Below are positions 1 through 6,700 of a stretch of DNA of 49,812 nt, piece by piece. The position numbers were made by a program, and so were the translations under genes. The DNA is from Lapillicoccus sp. (GTDB lineage: Bacteria; Actinomycetota; Actinomycetes; Actinomycetales; Dermatophilaceae), in the NCBI RefSeq assembly GCF_025353065.1, contig NZ_JANXRJ010000317.1, forward strand, positions 1 to 49,812, written 5' to 3'. A model generated the notes under the pieces. That model made no database searches. It saw only the letters and a list, made by a program, of their open reading frames with translations, and was not told where the DNA came from. How positions within the stretch are numbered: position 1 is the stretch's first letter; the number at the start of each line of letters is the position of its first letter.

Positions 1-777
1 GGTCACCTCGTCGCCACCGTTGTTGGCGTAGATGGCGATCGTCCCCCGGGGCCTGATGACGGCGAGGTCGAGCGGCAGGTTGGCCGCCGGGGCGACCTCG
101 ACGACGATGTCGACGCCCGCAGGGGCGAGCGCGCGGATCGCCGCAGCCGCGTCGTCCTCGCGGTAGTTGACCACGTGCTGCGCCCCGGCCGCCGTTGCGA
201 GCCGGGCCTTCTCGTCGTTGCTGACCGTCGCGATGACGGTCGCGCCCGCCCATCGCGCGAGCTGGATGGCGGCGTTCCCGACGGCTCCGGCGCCACCCGC
301 GACGAGGACCGTTCGGCCGGCGAGCGCGGCCGGGGAGAGGCGGGTCGGCCCACCCTCCGACGTGGTCAGCGCGCGGTGGGCGGTGACCGCCGGCACCCCG
401 AGGTCGGCGCCGAGGTCGAAGCCGGCACCCTCCGGCAGGAGGTGGACGCGGTCTGCCGGCACGACGGTCTGCTCCTGGGCGGTCCCGGTCGGGCGACCGT
501 GCTGGGCCAGCATCACCCAGACCCGGTCGCCGACGGCAAGCTCCTCGACGTCGTCGCCGACCGCGTCGACCACTCCCGACCCGTCCTGGTTGGGCACGAT
601 CTCTGCGAAGGCCATCGCGGCGCCCGTGCTCCCCGCCCGCGACTTCCAGTCCGTCGGGTTGACGCCGGACCGCACGACGCGCACTCGCACCTCACCCGGT
701 CCGGGGGTCTCCGGCTCCCGCTCGACGAGCTCGAGCACGTCGCTCGATCCGTTCTCGGAGAACACGACGGCACGCAT
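1..777 (-). CDS. Zinc-type (MDR) NAD(P)H quinone oxidoreductase, C-terminus beyond window
   Basis: This is a medium-chain dehydrogenase/reductase of the quinone-oxidoreductase branch, a soluble NADPH-dependent enzyme that reduces quinones or activated alkenes. The first 259 codons are present and the gene runs off the left edge. Visible are the N-terminal GroES-like half (GEVRVRV, then GVNPTDWK), the NQDGSG segment, and a Rossmann fold with AGGAGAVG near residue 155. No structural-zinc cysteine cluster is seen, which fits the zinc-independent quinone reductase subgroup. The ATG at 777 has an AAAGGA ribosome site. It is divergent from a TipA-type MerR gene, with a palindromic intergenic region between them, so control by that regulator is plausible. 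The substrate cannot be deduced. Confidence 0.85.
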   Translation of the reverse strand, partial: MRAVVFSENGSSDVLELVEREPETPGPGEVRVRVVRSGVNPTDWKSRAGSTGAAMAFAEIVPNQDGSGVVDAVGDDVEELAVGDRVWVMLAQHGRPTGTAQEQTVVPADRVHLLPEGAGFDLGADLGVPAVTAHRALTTSEGGPTRLSPAALAGRTVLVAGGAGAVGNAAIQLARWAGATVIATVSNDEKARLATAAGAQHVVNYREDDAAAAIRALAPAGVDIVVEVAPAANLPLDLAVIRPRGTIAIYANNGGDEVT

Positions 778-828
778 GGTGGGTCCTTTCGCAGGGGTGC
801 GGGGGGTCTTGACCCTCTCACCTTCACG

Positions 829-896
829 CGAGGTCGCGCATCTGCGGCGAAGTCCCGCACCCGGGTGCGCGACCTGACCGCAGCTGCGCGACCTCG
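829..896. repeat. 68-bp nested perfect-centre palindrome
   Basis: Three inverted-repeat layers share one centre at 862.5. The outer arms GAGGTCGCGCA and TGCGCGACCTC lie at 830-840 and 885-895, extended by one pair. The middle arms CTGCGG and CCGCAG lie at 842-847 and 878-883, and the core CGCACCCGGGTGCG is at 856-869. It fills the space between the two divergent genes. It could fold as a long hairpin, bind a regulator, or be a REP-like interspersed element. Confidence 0.85.
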
Positions 897-929
897 GCCG
901 CACCGCGGCATACCGGAGTGAGACTGGGC

Positions 930-951
930 TTGACCCTCACGCGACGTGAGG
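930..951 (+). promoter_or_regulatory. MerR-type promoter and operator of the TipA-like gene
   Basis: A TTGACC -35 box at 930 is followed directly by the perfect dyad CCTCAC-gcgac-GTGAGG (935-951). A dyad sitting in the -35/-10 spacer is the hallmark of MerR-family autoregulated promoters. A degenerate related string (CTTGACCCTCTCACC) begins at 809, closer to the divergent oxidoreductase gene. No convincing -10 box is visible. Confidence 0.65.
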
Positions 952-982
952 CTCCACGCTTCTTTCCATGACCGGAGGAACG

Positions 983-1837
983 ATGTCGACGAGCGAGACC
1001 GACAGGACCGACAGGACCGACAGGACCGACAGGACCGACAGGACCGACCACGCCCTCACCGCGCTGACGGTGGGGCAGGTCGCGGACGAGCTCGGCGTGA
1101 CGGTGCGCACGCTGCACCACTACGACGGGATCGGGCTCGTGCGGCCGAGCGAACGCAGCCGCGCGGGCTACCGCCTCTACACAGGGGCGGATCTCGAGCG
1201 GCTGCAGCACGTCGTCGTCTACCGGCGGCTGGGCTTCTCCCTCGAGGAGATCACCGAGCTGCTCGAGGCGACGGGCAGCGACCTCCAGGCCCACCTGCTC
1301 CGGCAACGGGCCACGGTCATCGACAGGTTGAGCGACCTGCACGACCTCGTCGACGCCATCGATCGAGCACTGGAGAAGGAGAGGATGGGCATGCAGCTCA
1401 CACCACACGAGCAGAAGGAGCTGTTCGGCGGCGTGTTCGCCGAGCACCAGGAGGAGTATGCCGCCGAGGCGGAGGAGCGCTGGGGCGACACCGACGCCTG
1501 GAAGCAGTCGTCGGCGCGCACGGCCAGCTGTACGAAGGCGGACTGGGAGGCGATCAAGGCGGAGATGGACGAGGTCAACGCTGCTGCCGTCGCGGCCCTG
1601 CGGTCGGGCGAGCCGGCCACGAGCGAGGCGGCCATGGACGCTGCCGAGCGTGCGCGCCAGCACATGGAACGCTGGTTCTACGACGTCTCGCCGCAGTTCC
1701 ATCGCAACCTCGGCGACATGTATGTCTCCGACCCGCGGTTCACCACGACCTACGAGGACCTCGCCCCCGGCCTCGCCGCCTATCTGCGGGACGCGATCCA
1801 CGCCAACGCCGACCGGCTGGAGGCGGGCGCGGGCTGA
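983..1837 (+). CDS. TipA-type MerR transcriptional regulator
   Basis: This drug- or stress-sensing regulator has an N-terminal MerR winged helix (LTVGQVADELGVTVRTLHHYD, about residues 23-90), a dimerisation helix (HLLRQRATVIDRLSDL), and a C-terminal TipAS domain (from FGGVFAEHQEEYAAEAEERWG to the end). In known homologues TipAS binds thiopeptides or related ligands. The ATG at 983 follows GGAGGA closely; an in-frame ATG at 968 precedes that site and is less likely. The N-terminal tail holds five tandem Asp-Arg-Thr triplets encoded by a perfect 9-bp repeat. It likely controls itself and perhaps the divergent oxidoreductase through the dyad just upstream. Confidence 0.9.
   Translation: MSTSETDRTDRTDRTDRTDRTDHALTALTVGQVADELGVTVRTLHHYDGIGLVRPSERSRAGYRLYTGADLERLQHVVVYRRLGFSLEEITELLEATGSDLQAHLLRQRATVIDRLSDLHDLVDAIDRALEKERMGMQLTPHEQKELFGGVFAEHQEEYAAEAEERWGDTDAWKQSSARTASCTKADWEAIKAEMDEVNAAAVAALRSGEPATSEAAMDAAERARQHMERWFYDVSPQFHRNLGDMYVSDPRFTTTYEDLAPGLAAYLRDAIHANADRLEAGAG
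1001..1045 (+). repeat. Five perfect copies of a 9-bp coding repeat (GACAGGACC)
   Basis: Five identical GACAGGACC units in tandem encode (Asp-Arg-Thr)5 just before the MerR DNA-binding domain. Perfect identity, synonymous positions included, suggests recent slipped-strand expansion. The array keeps frame for any copy number. Confidence 0.97.
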
Positions 1838-1851
1838 TCGGCGCACCTGGT

Positions 1852-1887
1852 GTCCGGACTTCTCCTCACGTGCGGAGAAGTCCGGAC
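1852..1887. terminator. Strong stem-loop between the MerR gene and tmk
   Basis: The arms GTCCGGACTTCTCC (1852-1865) and GGAGAAGTCCGGAC (1874-1887) are perfectly complementary, and CACGTG sits in the loop. It lies 15 bp after the MerR stop and 43 bp before tmk. There is no U-tract, as is common for actinobacterial terminators. Confidence 0.6.
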
Positions 1888-1930
1888 CGGGCCCCCTAAG
1901 CCTGACGGACCCCTGCCCTAGGCTCGGCCC

Positions 1931-2575
1931 GTGACGACCCCGACCCCACCCGTGCCCGCGGCAACCGGGGTCCTCATCGCCTTCGAGGGCGGCGACGGCG
2001 CGGGCAAGTCGACGCAGGTGAACCTCCTCGCCGGGGCGCTCGAGCGGGCCGGCCGCCGCCTCCTCGTGACGCGGCAGCCGGGCGGCACCCCGTTGGGCGC
2101 GCAGCTCCGCGAGCTCGTGCTCCACGGCGAGCACGTCGCCCCCCGCGCCGAGGCGCTGCTGTATGCCGCCGACAAGGCGCAGCACGTCGACGCCGTCATC
2201 CTGCCGGCGCTCGCGGCCGGCACCGTCGTGATCACCGACCGTTACGTCGACTCCTCGATCGCCTACCAGGGCGCCGGCCGGTCGCTCGGCGTGGACGACA
2301 TCAGCCGGCTGCAGCAGTGGGCCGTCGCCGGCCGGCTGCCCGACCTCACGATCCTGCTCGACGTCCTCCCGGAGGTCGGCCGGTCCCGCCGCGGCGCCGT
2401 CCACGACCGGCTCGAGGCCGAGGGAGACGCGTTCCACGCGGCTGTCCGCGCGCACTTCCTCGTCCTCGCGGCCGCCGCACCCGAGCGCTACCTCGTGGTC
2501 GACGCCGCGGAGGCACCCGAGGCGATTCACGCGCGCGTCGCTGCGTGGCTGACCACCGCCGGGGTGCTGGAGTGA
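1931..2575 (+). CDS. tmk: Thymidylate kinase
   Basis: dTMP kinase phosphorylates dTMP to dTDP in the cytoplasmic dTTP pathway. The P-loop EGGDGAGKST is at about residues 19-28, the DRYVDSSIAYQGAGR dTMP-binding motif is near residue 104, and the LID region (GRSRRGAVHDRLEAEG) follows. At 214 residues it has the normal length for the family. The start is GTG. Its TGA overlaps the GTG of holB (GTGA), the classic actinobacterial tmk-holB coupling, so both are probably made from one mRNA. Confidence 0.96.
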   Translation: MTTPTPPVPAATGVLIAFEGGDGAGKSTQVNLLAGALERAGRRLLVTRQPGGTPLGAQLRELVLHGEHVAPRAEALLYAADKAQHVDAVILPALAAGTVVITDRYVDSSIAYQGAGRSLGVDDISRLQQWAVAGRLPDLTILLDVLPEVGRSRRGAVHDRLEAEGDAFHAAVRAHFLVLAAAAPERYLVVDAAEAPEAIHARVAAWLTTAGVLE

Positions 2576-3720
2576 CCGTCTGGGACGACGTCGTCGGCCA
2601 GCCCGAGGCGGTCGCGGCGCTCACCCGCGCGGTGACCGTGCCCGAGGCGATGACCCACGCGTGGCTGTTCACCGGTCCGCCCGGTTCGGGTCGCTCGGTC
2701 GCCGCGCGCGCCTTCGCCGCGGCGCTGCAGTGCCCCGACGGGGGCTGCGGCACCTGCCGCGAGTGCCGCACGGCACTCGACGGCACCCACGCCGACGTCA
2801 CCGTCGTTGCCACCGAGGGCCTGTCGATCAAAGTGGCCGAGATGCGGGCGCTCGTGCAGGAGGCGGCGCTCAAACCGTCCGTCGGGCGGTGGCGCGTCAT
2901 CATCGTCGAGGACGCCGACCGCCTCACGGCCTACAGCGACGCCCCGGCGAACGCCCTGCTCAAGGCCCTCGAGGAGCCCACGCCCCGCACCGTGTGGATC
3001 CTCTGCGCCCCGTCGCTCGAGGACGTCATCATCACCATCCGGTCGCGCTCGCGCCACGTGCGCCTGCGCACCCCACCGGCGGAGGACGTCGCCGCCCTCC
3101 TCGTCCGCCGCGACGGCATCGCCCCCGCCATGGCCATGTATGCCGCCCGCGCGGCCCAGTCGCACGTCGGCCTCGCGCGCCGGCTGGCCCGCGACGAGGG
3201 GGCCCGCATCCGGCGCCGCGACGTCATCGCGATGCCCGGCCGGATCCGCACGATCGGCGACGCCATCGGCGCCGCCGCCGACCTCGCGTCGATCGCCGAC
3301 GAGGAGTCCACCGCGGCCACGACCGAGCGCGACGCCGCCGAGCGGACCCGACTCATGGAGATCCTCGGAGCCGACCCGTCGGCCCGCACCCAGCCGCCCC
3401 ACATCCGCTCGCAGCTGGGCGCGCTGGAGAAGGAGCAGAAGACCCGCGCGACCCGCTTCGGCCGCGACGTCGTCGATCGCGCCCTCGTCGACCTCCTCTC
3501 CGTGCACCGCGACGCCCTCGCTCTCCACTTCGGCGCCCCCGTCGCGCTGGTCAACCAGGACAGCATCGACGTCGTGCGACAGCTCGCGAACGGCCAGAGC
3601 CCCGAGCGGCTGCTGCACGCGATGGACGCCATCGGGGAGGCCCGCGAGCGGATCAACGCCAACGTCCCGCCGCTGCTGGCCCTCGAGGCGATGACCGTGA
3701 CCCTGCACCAGGGGGCCTGA
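2572..3720 (+). CDS. holB: DNA polymerase III subunit delta prime
   Basis: This is the clamp-loader subunit that works with DnaX and delta to load the beta clamp. From the overlapping GTG it is 382 residues. Walker A GPPGSGRS is at residues 35-42. A zinc-binding set (C54, C59, C62, C65 in CPDGGCGTCREC) follows, then the EDADRLT segment and ALLKALEEP typical of the gamma/delta' fold. The arginine-rich SRSRH segment sits in the expected sensor/SRC-like place. It overlaps tmk by 3 bases. Nothing unusual is seen apart from a long helical C-terminal region typical of actinobacteria. Confidence 0.95.
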   Translation: MTVWDDVVGQPEAVAALTRAVTVPEAMTHAWLFTGPPGSGRSVAARAFAAALQCPDGGCGTCRECRTALDGTHADVTVVATEGLSIKVAEMRALVQEAALKPSVGRWRVIIVEDADRLTAYSDAPANALLKALEEPTPRTVWILCAPSLEDVIITIRSRSRHVRLRTPPAEDVAALLVRRDGIAPAMAMYAARAAQSHVGLARRLARDEGARIRRRDVIAMPGRIRTIGDAIGAAADLASIADEESTAATTERDAAERTRLMEILGADPSARTQPPHIRSQLGALEKEQKTRATRFGRDVVDRALVDLLSVHRDALALHFGAPVALVNQDSIDVVRQLANGQSPERLLHAMDAIGEARERINANVPPLLALEAMTVTLHQGA

Positions 3721-3828
3721 GCCAGGCGGCATACGGACGTCAGTGGGGGCCGACAGGATGACGGGTTACCGTTGTCCCTCGACGTGCGTGCAGGGGCCCG
3801 CGCCAGAAGCCAGTAGGAGTCAGCACCC

Positions 3829-5418
3829 ATGACGCAACCGGCGCGCCGACTGCGCAACGTCCGCCGGGTCGCAGGCCTCGTCACGGTCGCCGTCGCCACC
3901 AGCCTCGGCCTCTCGTCCTGCCTCGTCCTGCCCTACCTGCCGGGCAACGGCGCCAGCTCGAGCTCGAGCCCCAGCAGCGTCCCCGTCACGCCGCAGACGC
4001 CCCCCACCGGGACGACCGGTCTCGAGCAGTTCTACGGCCAACACCTCTCGTGGTCCTCGTGCACGGGCGGCGAGTGCAGCAAGCTCATCGTCCCGATCGA
4101 CTACGCCAAACCGGCGGACGGCACGATCCAGCTCGCCCTGCTCAGGGTCCCGGCGCGCGACGGGTCGCAGCGGATCGGGTCGCTGGTCGTCAACCCCGGC
4201 GGCCCGGGTGGCTCGGGCGTCGACTATGCCAAGGCGGCAGACCAGATCGTCGGCAACGAGGTGCGGCGCCGCTTCGACATCGTCGGCTTCGACCCCCGCG
4301 GGGTGGGCCGCTCGGCCCCGATCGACTGCCTCAGCGACACCGAGCTCGACACCTTCCTCGGTGGCACCGACCCCACCCCCGACAACGCCGCCGAGGAGCA
4401 GAACCTCGTCGCCGAGGACAAGAAGCTCGCCGACGGCTGCGCCACCAAGAACCCCAAGCTGGTCGGTCACGTCTCGACCGTCGATGCGGCCAAGGACATG
4501 GACGTGCTGCGCGCAGCGCTCGGGGAGCAGAAGCTCAACTACCTCGGGAAATCCTATGGCACCTTCCTCGGCTCGACGTATGCCGACCTGTTCCCCAAGC
4601 TCGTCGGCCGGATGGTCCTCGACGGCGTGGTCCCGCCCGATCTGACCTCCAAGGAGCTCAACATCGGGCAGGCGAGCGGCTTCGAGCTGGCCACACGGTC
4701 CTACGTCGCGGACTGCATCAAGAACTCCGACTGCCCCGTCGGCCAGTCGGTCGACGAGGGGATGCAGTGGATCCGGGACTTCCTCCGGGGCCTCGACTCC
4801 CAGCCGATCGCCGTGACGGACGACCAGCGGGTCACCAAGCTCACCGAGGCGTGGGGCTCGATGGGCATCGCGCAGGCGATGTACGACCAGTCCCTCTGGC
4901 CCACTCTCAGCGACGCGCTCAAGAACGCCAAGGACGGCGACGGCAACCTGCTCATGCGGCTCGCGGACGAGATGGCCGACCGCACCCCCGGTGGTCAGTA
5001 CTCCGGCAACATCATGGAGGTCATCTACGCGGTGAACTGCCTCGACCGGCCCGACACGGCCGACCCCGCCCAGGTCGAGGCGAACGCCGCCGAGGCGCTC
5101 AAGGCGTCTCCCACCTGGGGCAAGTACCTGGCCTGGAGCTCCGTGGCGTGTGGCGAGTGGGACGTGAAGTCCACCGGGACGCCGCACAAGGTCACCGCGG
5201 CCGGCTCCGGTCCGATCGTCGTCGTCGGCACGATCCGTGACCCGGCCACGATCTACGCCTGGTCGGTACAGCTCCGCCAGGAGCTCTCCAACGCGGTCCT
5301 CATCACCTGGGACGGCGACGGGCACACGGCATACAAGCGCTCGAACGCGTGCGTCGACGACCCGATCGACAACTACTACGTCAACGGCACGACCCCCCAG
5401 GACGGGCTCACGTGCTGA
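3829..5418 (+). CDS. Secreted alpha/beta-hydrolase lipoprotein, tripeptidyl-aminopeptidase-like
   Basis: This is a 529-residue exported hydrolase of the TAP/S33 peptidase group. After an Arg-rich n-region and a hydrophobic core it has a lipobox (LSSC, C31), so it should be a membrane-anchored lipoprotein, followed by a Ser/Pro-rich linker. The alpha/beta-hydrolase fold shows the oxyanion NPGGPGGSG (about 122-130), the nucleophile elbow GKSYG with S242, and in the C-terminal TAP-like domain VGTIRDP (acid) and GDGHTAY (His). It probably trims N-terminal peptides outside the membrane. Start ATG. It stands alone between holB and the tRNA gene. Confidence 0.9.
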   Translation: MTQPARRLRNVRRVAGLVTVAVATSLGLSSCLVLPYLPGNGASSSSSPSSVPVTPQTPPTGTTGLEQFYGQHLSWSSCTGGECSKLIVPIDYAKPADGTIQLALLRVPARDGSQRIGSLVVNPGGPGGSGVDYAKAADQIVGNEVRRRFDIVGFDPRGVGRSAPIDCLSDTELDTFLGGTDPTPDNAAEEQNLVAEDKKLADGCATKNPKLVGHVSTVDAAKDMDVLRAALGEQKLNYLGKSYGTFLGSTYADLFPKLVGRMVLDGVVPPDLTSKELNIGQASGFELATRSYVADCIKNSDCPVGQSVDEGMQWIRDFLRGLDSQPIAVTDDQRVTKLTEAWGSMGIAQAMYDQSLWPTLSDALKNAKDGDGNLLMRLADEMADRTPGGQYSGNIMEVIYAVNCLDRPDTADPAQVEANAAEALKASPTWGKYLAWSSVACGEWDVKSTGTPHKVTAAGSGPIVVVGTIRDPATIYAWSVQLRQELSNAVLITWDGDGHTAYKRSNACVDDPIDNYYVNGTTPQDGLTC

Positions 5419-5466
5419 GGCCATCAGCGAGCCTGCCCGAGGGCCTGCTCGAGGGGCCGGATCCGG

Positions 5467-5496
5467 TTCGGAGATTCGCTGACTTGTCCGTATAAT
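5467..5496 (+). promoter_or_regulatory. Promoter of tRNA-Thr
   Basis: A perfect TATAAT (5491-5496) preceded at 18 bp by TTCGGA lies 36 bp upstream of the mature tRNA. It is one of the few consensus -10 boxes in this GC-rich window. Confidence 0.65.
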
Positions 5497-5532
5497 GGTG
5501 CCCCGTGCCGCAGGGGAGACCCCGCGCCGCAC

Positions 5533-5609
5533 GCCGCCTTAGCTCAGTCGGCCAGAGCGATTCACTCGTAATGAATAGGTCATCGGTTCGATTCCGATAG
5601 GCGGCTCCA
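5533..5609 (+). tRNA. tRNA-Thr (anticodon CGT)
   Basis: The full cloverleaf is visible. The acceptor stem GCCGCCT pairs with AGGCGGC, the D-arm contains AGCTCAG, the anticodon stem ATTCA/TGAAT holds loop CTCGTAA with anticodon CGT (5567-5569), and the T-arm is ATCGG-TTCGATT-CCGAT. The CCA end is encoded (5607-5609). Its 3' 45 bases recur at 17272-17316, so it is the integration site of the neighbouring island. The gene itself stays intact after integration. Confidence 0.96.
5565..5609 (+). repeat. att repeat, tRNA side (attL)
   Basis: These are the last 45 bases of tRNA-Thr including CCA, from the anticodon loop (CTCGTA) onward. They match 17272-17316 at 43 of 45 positions. Confidence 0.9.
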
Positions 5610-5621
5610 ATAAAGGTGCAG

Positions 5622-5956
5622 GTCAGCGGCCTGCCCGCCTCTCCGTAAGGTCCGTCAACGGAACCTCGGGGCACACGAGCGATAGCGGCGGCCTCATCCA
5701 GCCGCACGGCCACCGCGTCGAGGTCATCGTCGAACAGGCCGGAGTTGACGTCTAACGTCATCGCGGCCGAGGCGTGGCCGAGCGTCCGCTGAACCACCTT
5801 GACGTTGGCGCCGGCGCTCACCGCGAGCGATGCCCCCGTGTGCCGCAGCTCGTGCGGGGTCAACCCGGCCAGACCGGCGTCCGTGGCCGCAAGGTCGAAC
5901 ACGTCCCGGCGGAAGTTCAGGTTCCGCGCGACGGTGCTGGCCGGGGGCAAGATCAT
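5622..5956 (-). pseudogene. Tyrosine recombinase (integrase), C-terminal fragment lacking the catalytic Tyr
   Basis: The C-terminal catalytic half of a phage/ICE-type integrase is readable from about 5956 downward: ARNLNFRRDVF, the box II motif HELRHTGASL, then TLGHASAAMTLD. In relatives the following residues are VYSGLF with Tyr as nucleophile. Here the codon at 5744-5746 reads AAC (Asn), a single T-to-A change from TAC. The N-terminal DNA-binding part and the first catalytic Arg are absent; upstream sequence is not integrase-like in any frame. The open frame runs on through the tRNA complement to 5408, so its native end is unclear. It was presumably the integrase that inserted the island. 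Confidence 0.85.
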
Positions 5957-6239
5957 GGTCTCCGGGCGACCGGGGTGGGCGAGACGGTGCTGCTGCGCCC
6001 GCAGGCGCTGGTCCGCAGCTACGAGGCCCGCCCGGCCACGGCCGCCGCCGCAGCTGGGCGCGATCATGACCGCGCTGCACGCCCACCTGTGCACCGATGT
6101 CGGATTCGCCGGTCTGCCGGGCAACCGGGGCCCGACCGATCAAGGCGCCAGCGCGCTGGACACGAACCGCTGCGCCAGCGCCGGGCTGTTGCGATGACCC
6201 GCGGCCAGTGGGACCGGCGGTGGTGGCGGGACCAGTTGG

Positions 6240-6700
6240 GGCGGGACCAGGGGCGATCACATTGTGGGTGGCGGTCATTCTCGCGGTCATTCTCGCGGCC
6301 ATCCTCGCGGTCGCCGCCCTGGTCGCTGACGGCGGCGCGCGGATCCGGACCGCGGAGCGGGCCGACATCGTCGCCGGGGAAGCTGCCCGCGCCGCCAGCT
6401 ACGCAGCGAACCCGACGACACCAACCGCACCTCGGCTGCCAAGCCGACCCCAGCGTCACGTCTGCACTCAGGCCAGCCCATGCCGACGCACCCACCGAGA
6501 CCGTACCTACCGGGACTGCAGCCACCCCCACGGGCTCCCAGCCGGCCCAGACCACGCAGGCCGCCCAGGTCACCGTGGAGAAGGGGGACACCCTCTCCCA
6601 GATCGCCGCACCCGCAGGATGTCGGCCGAACCGAGAATCGGCAGGGATCTGGAGCGACGGCCATCAGCCGGACAACCAAACAGCCGCAAAGGAGGTCAGT
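6240..6700 (+). pseudogene. TadE-like and LysM-domain remnants
   Basis: Two domain remnants sit in different frames. At about 6250-6408 a TadE/TadG-like N-terminus is readable (GAITLWVAVILAVILAAILA, then DGGARIRTAERADIVAGEAARAA), the membrane anchor of Flp-pilus-type minor pilins. At about 6560-6690 a LysM motif (VTVEKGDTLSQIAA) appears one frame over. TadE and LysM proteins are often neighbours in actinobacterial integrative elements, so these probably derive from two adjacent genes joined by deletion. No start or intact frame covers either. Confidence 0.6.

Noticed and set aside
824..2530. A 568-codon minus-strand open frame opposite merR and tmk
   Set aside because: It is Arg/Gly/Val-rich shadow sequence antisense to two well-recognised genes, a usual artefact of high GC.
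5408..5621. Integrase coding sequence continuing through the tRNA
   Set aside because: The frame is open there only because it reads the tRNA complement (RNRTDDLFITS-like residues). This is a known artefact of tRNA-embedded elements and not domain sequence.
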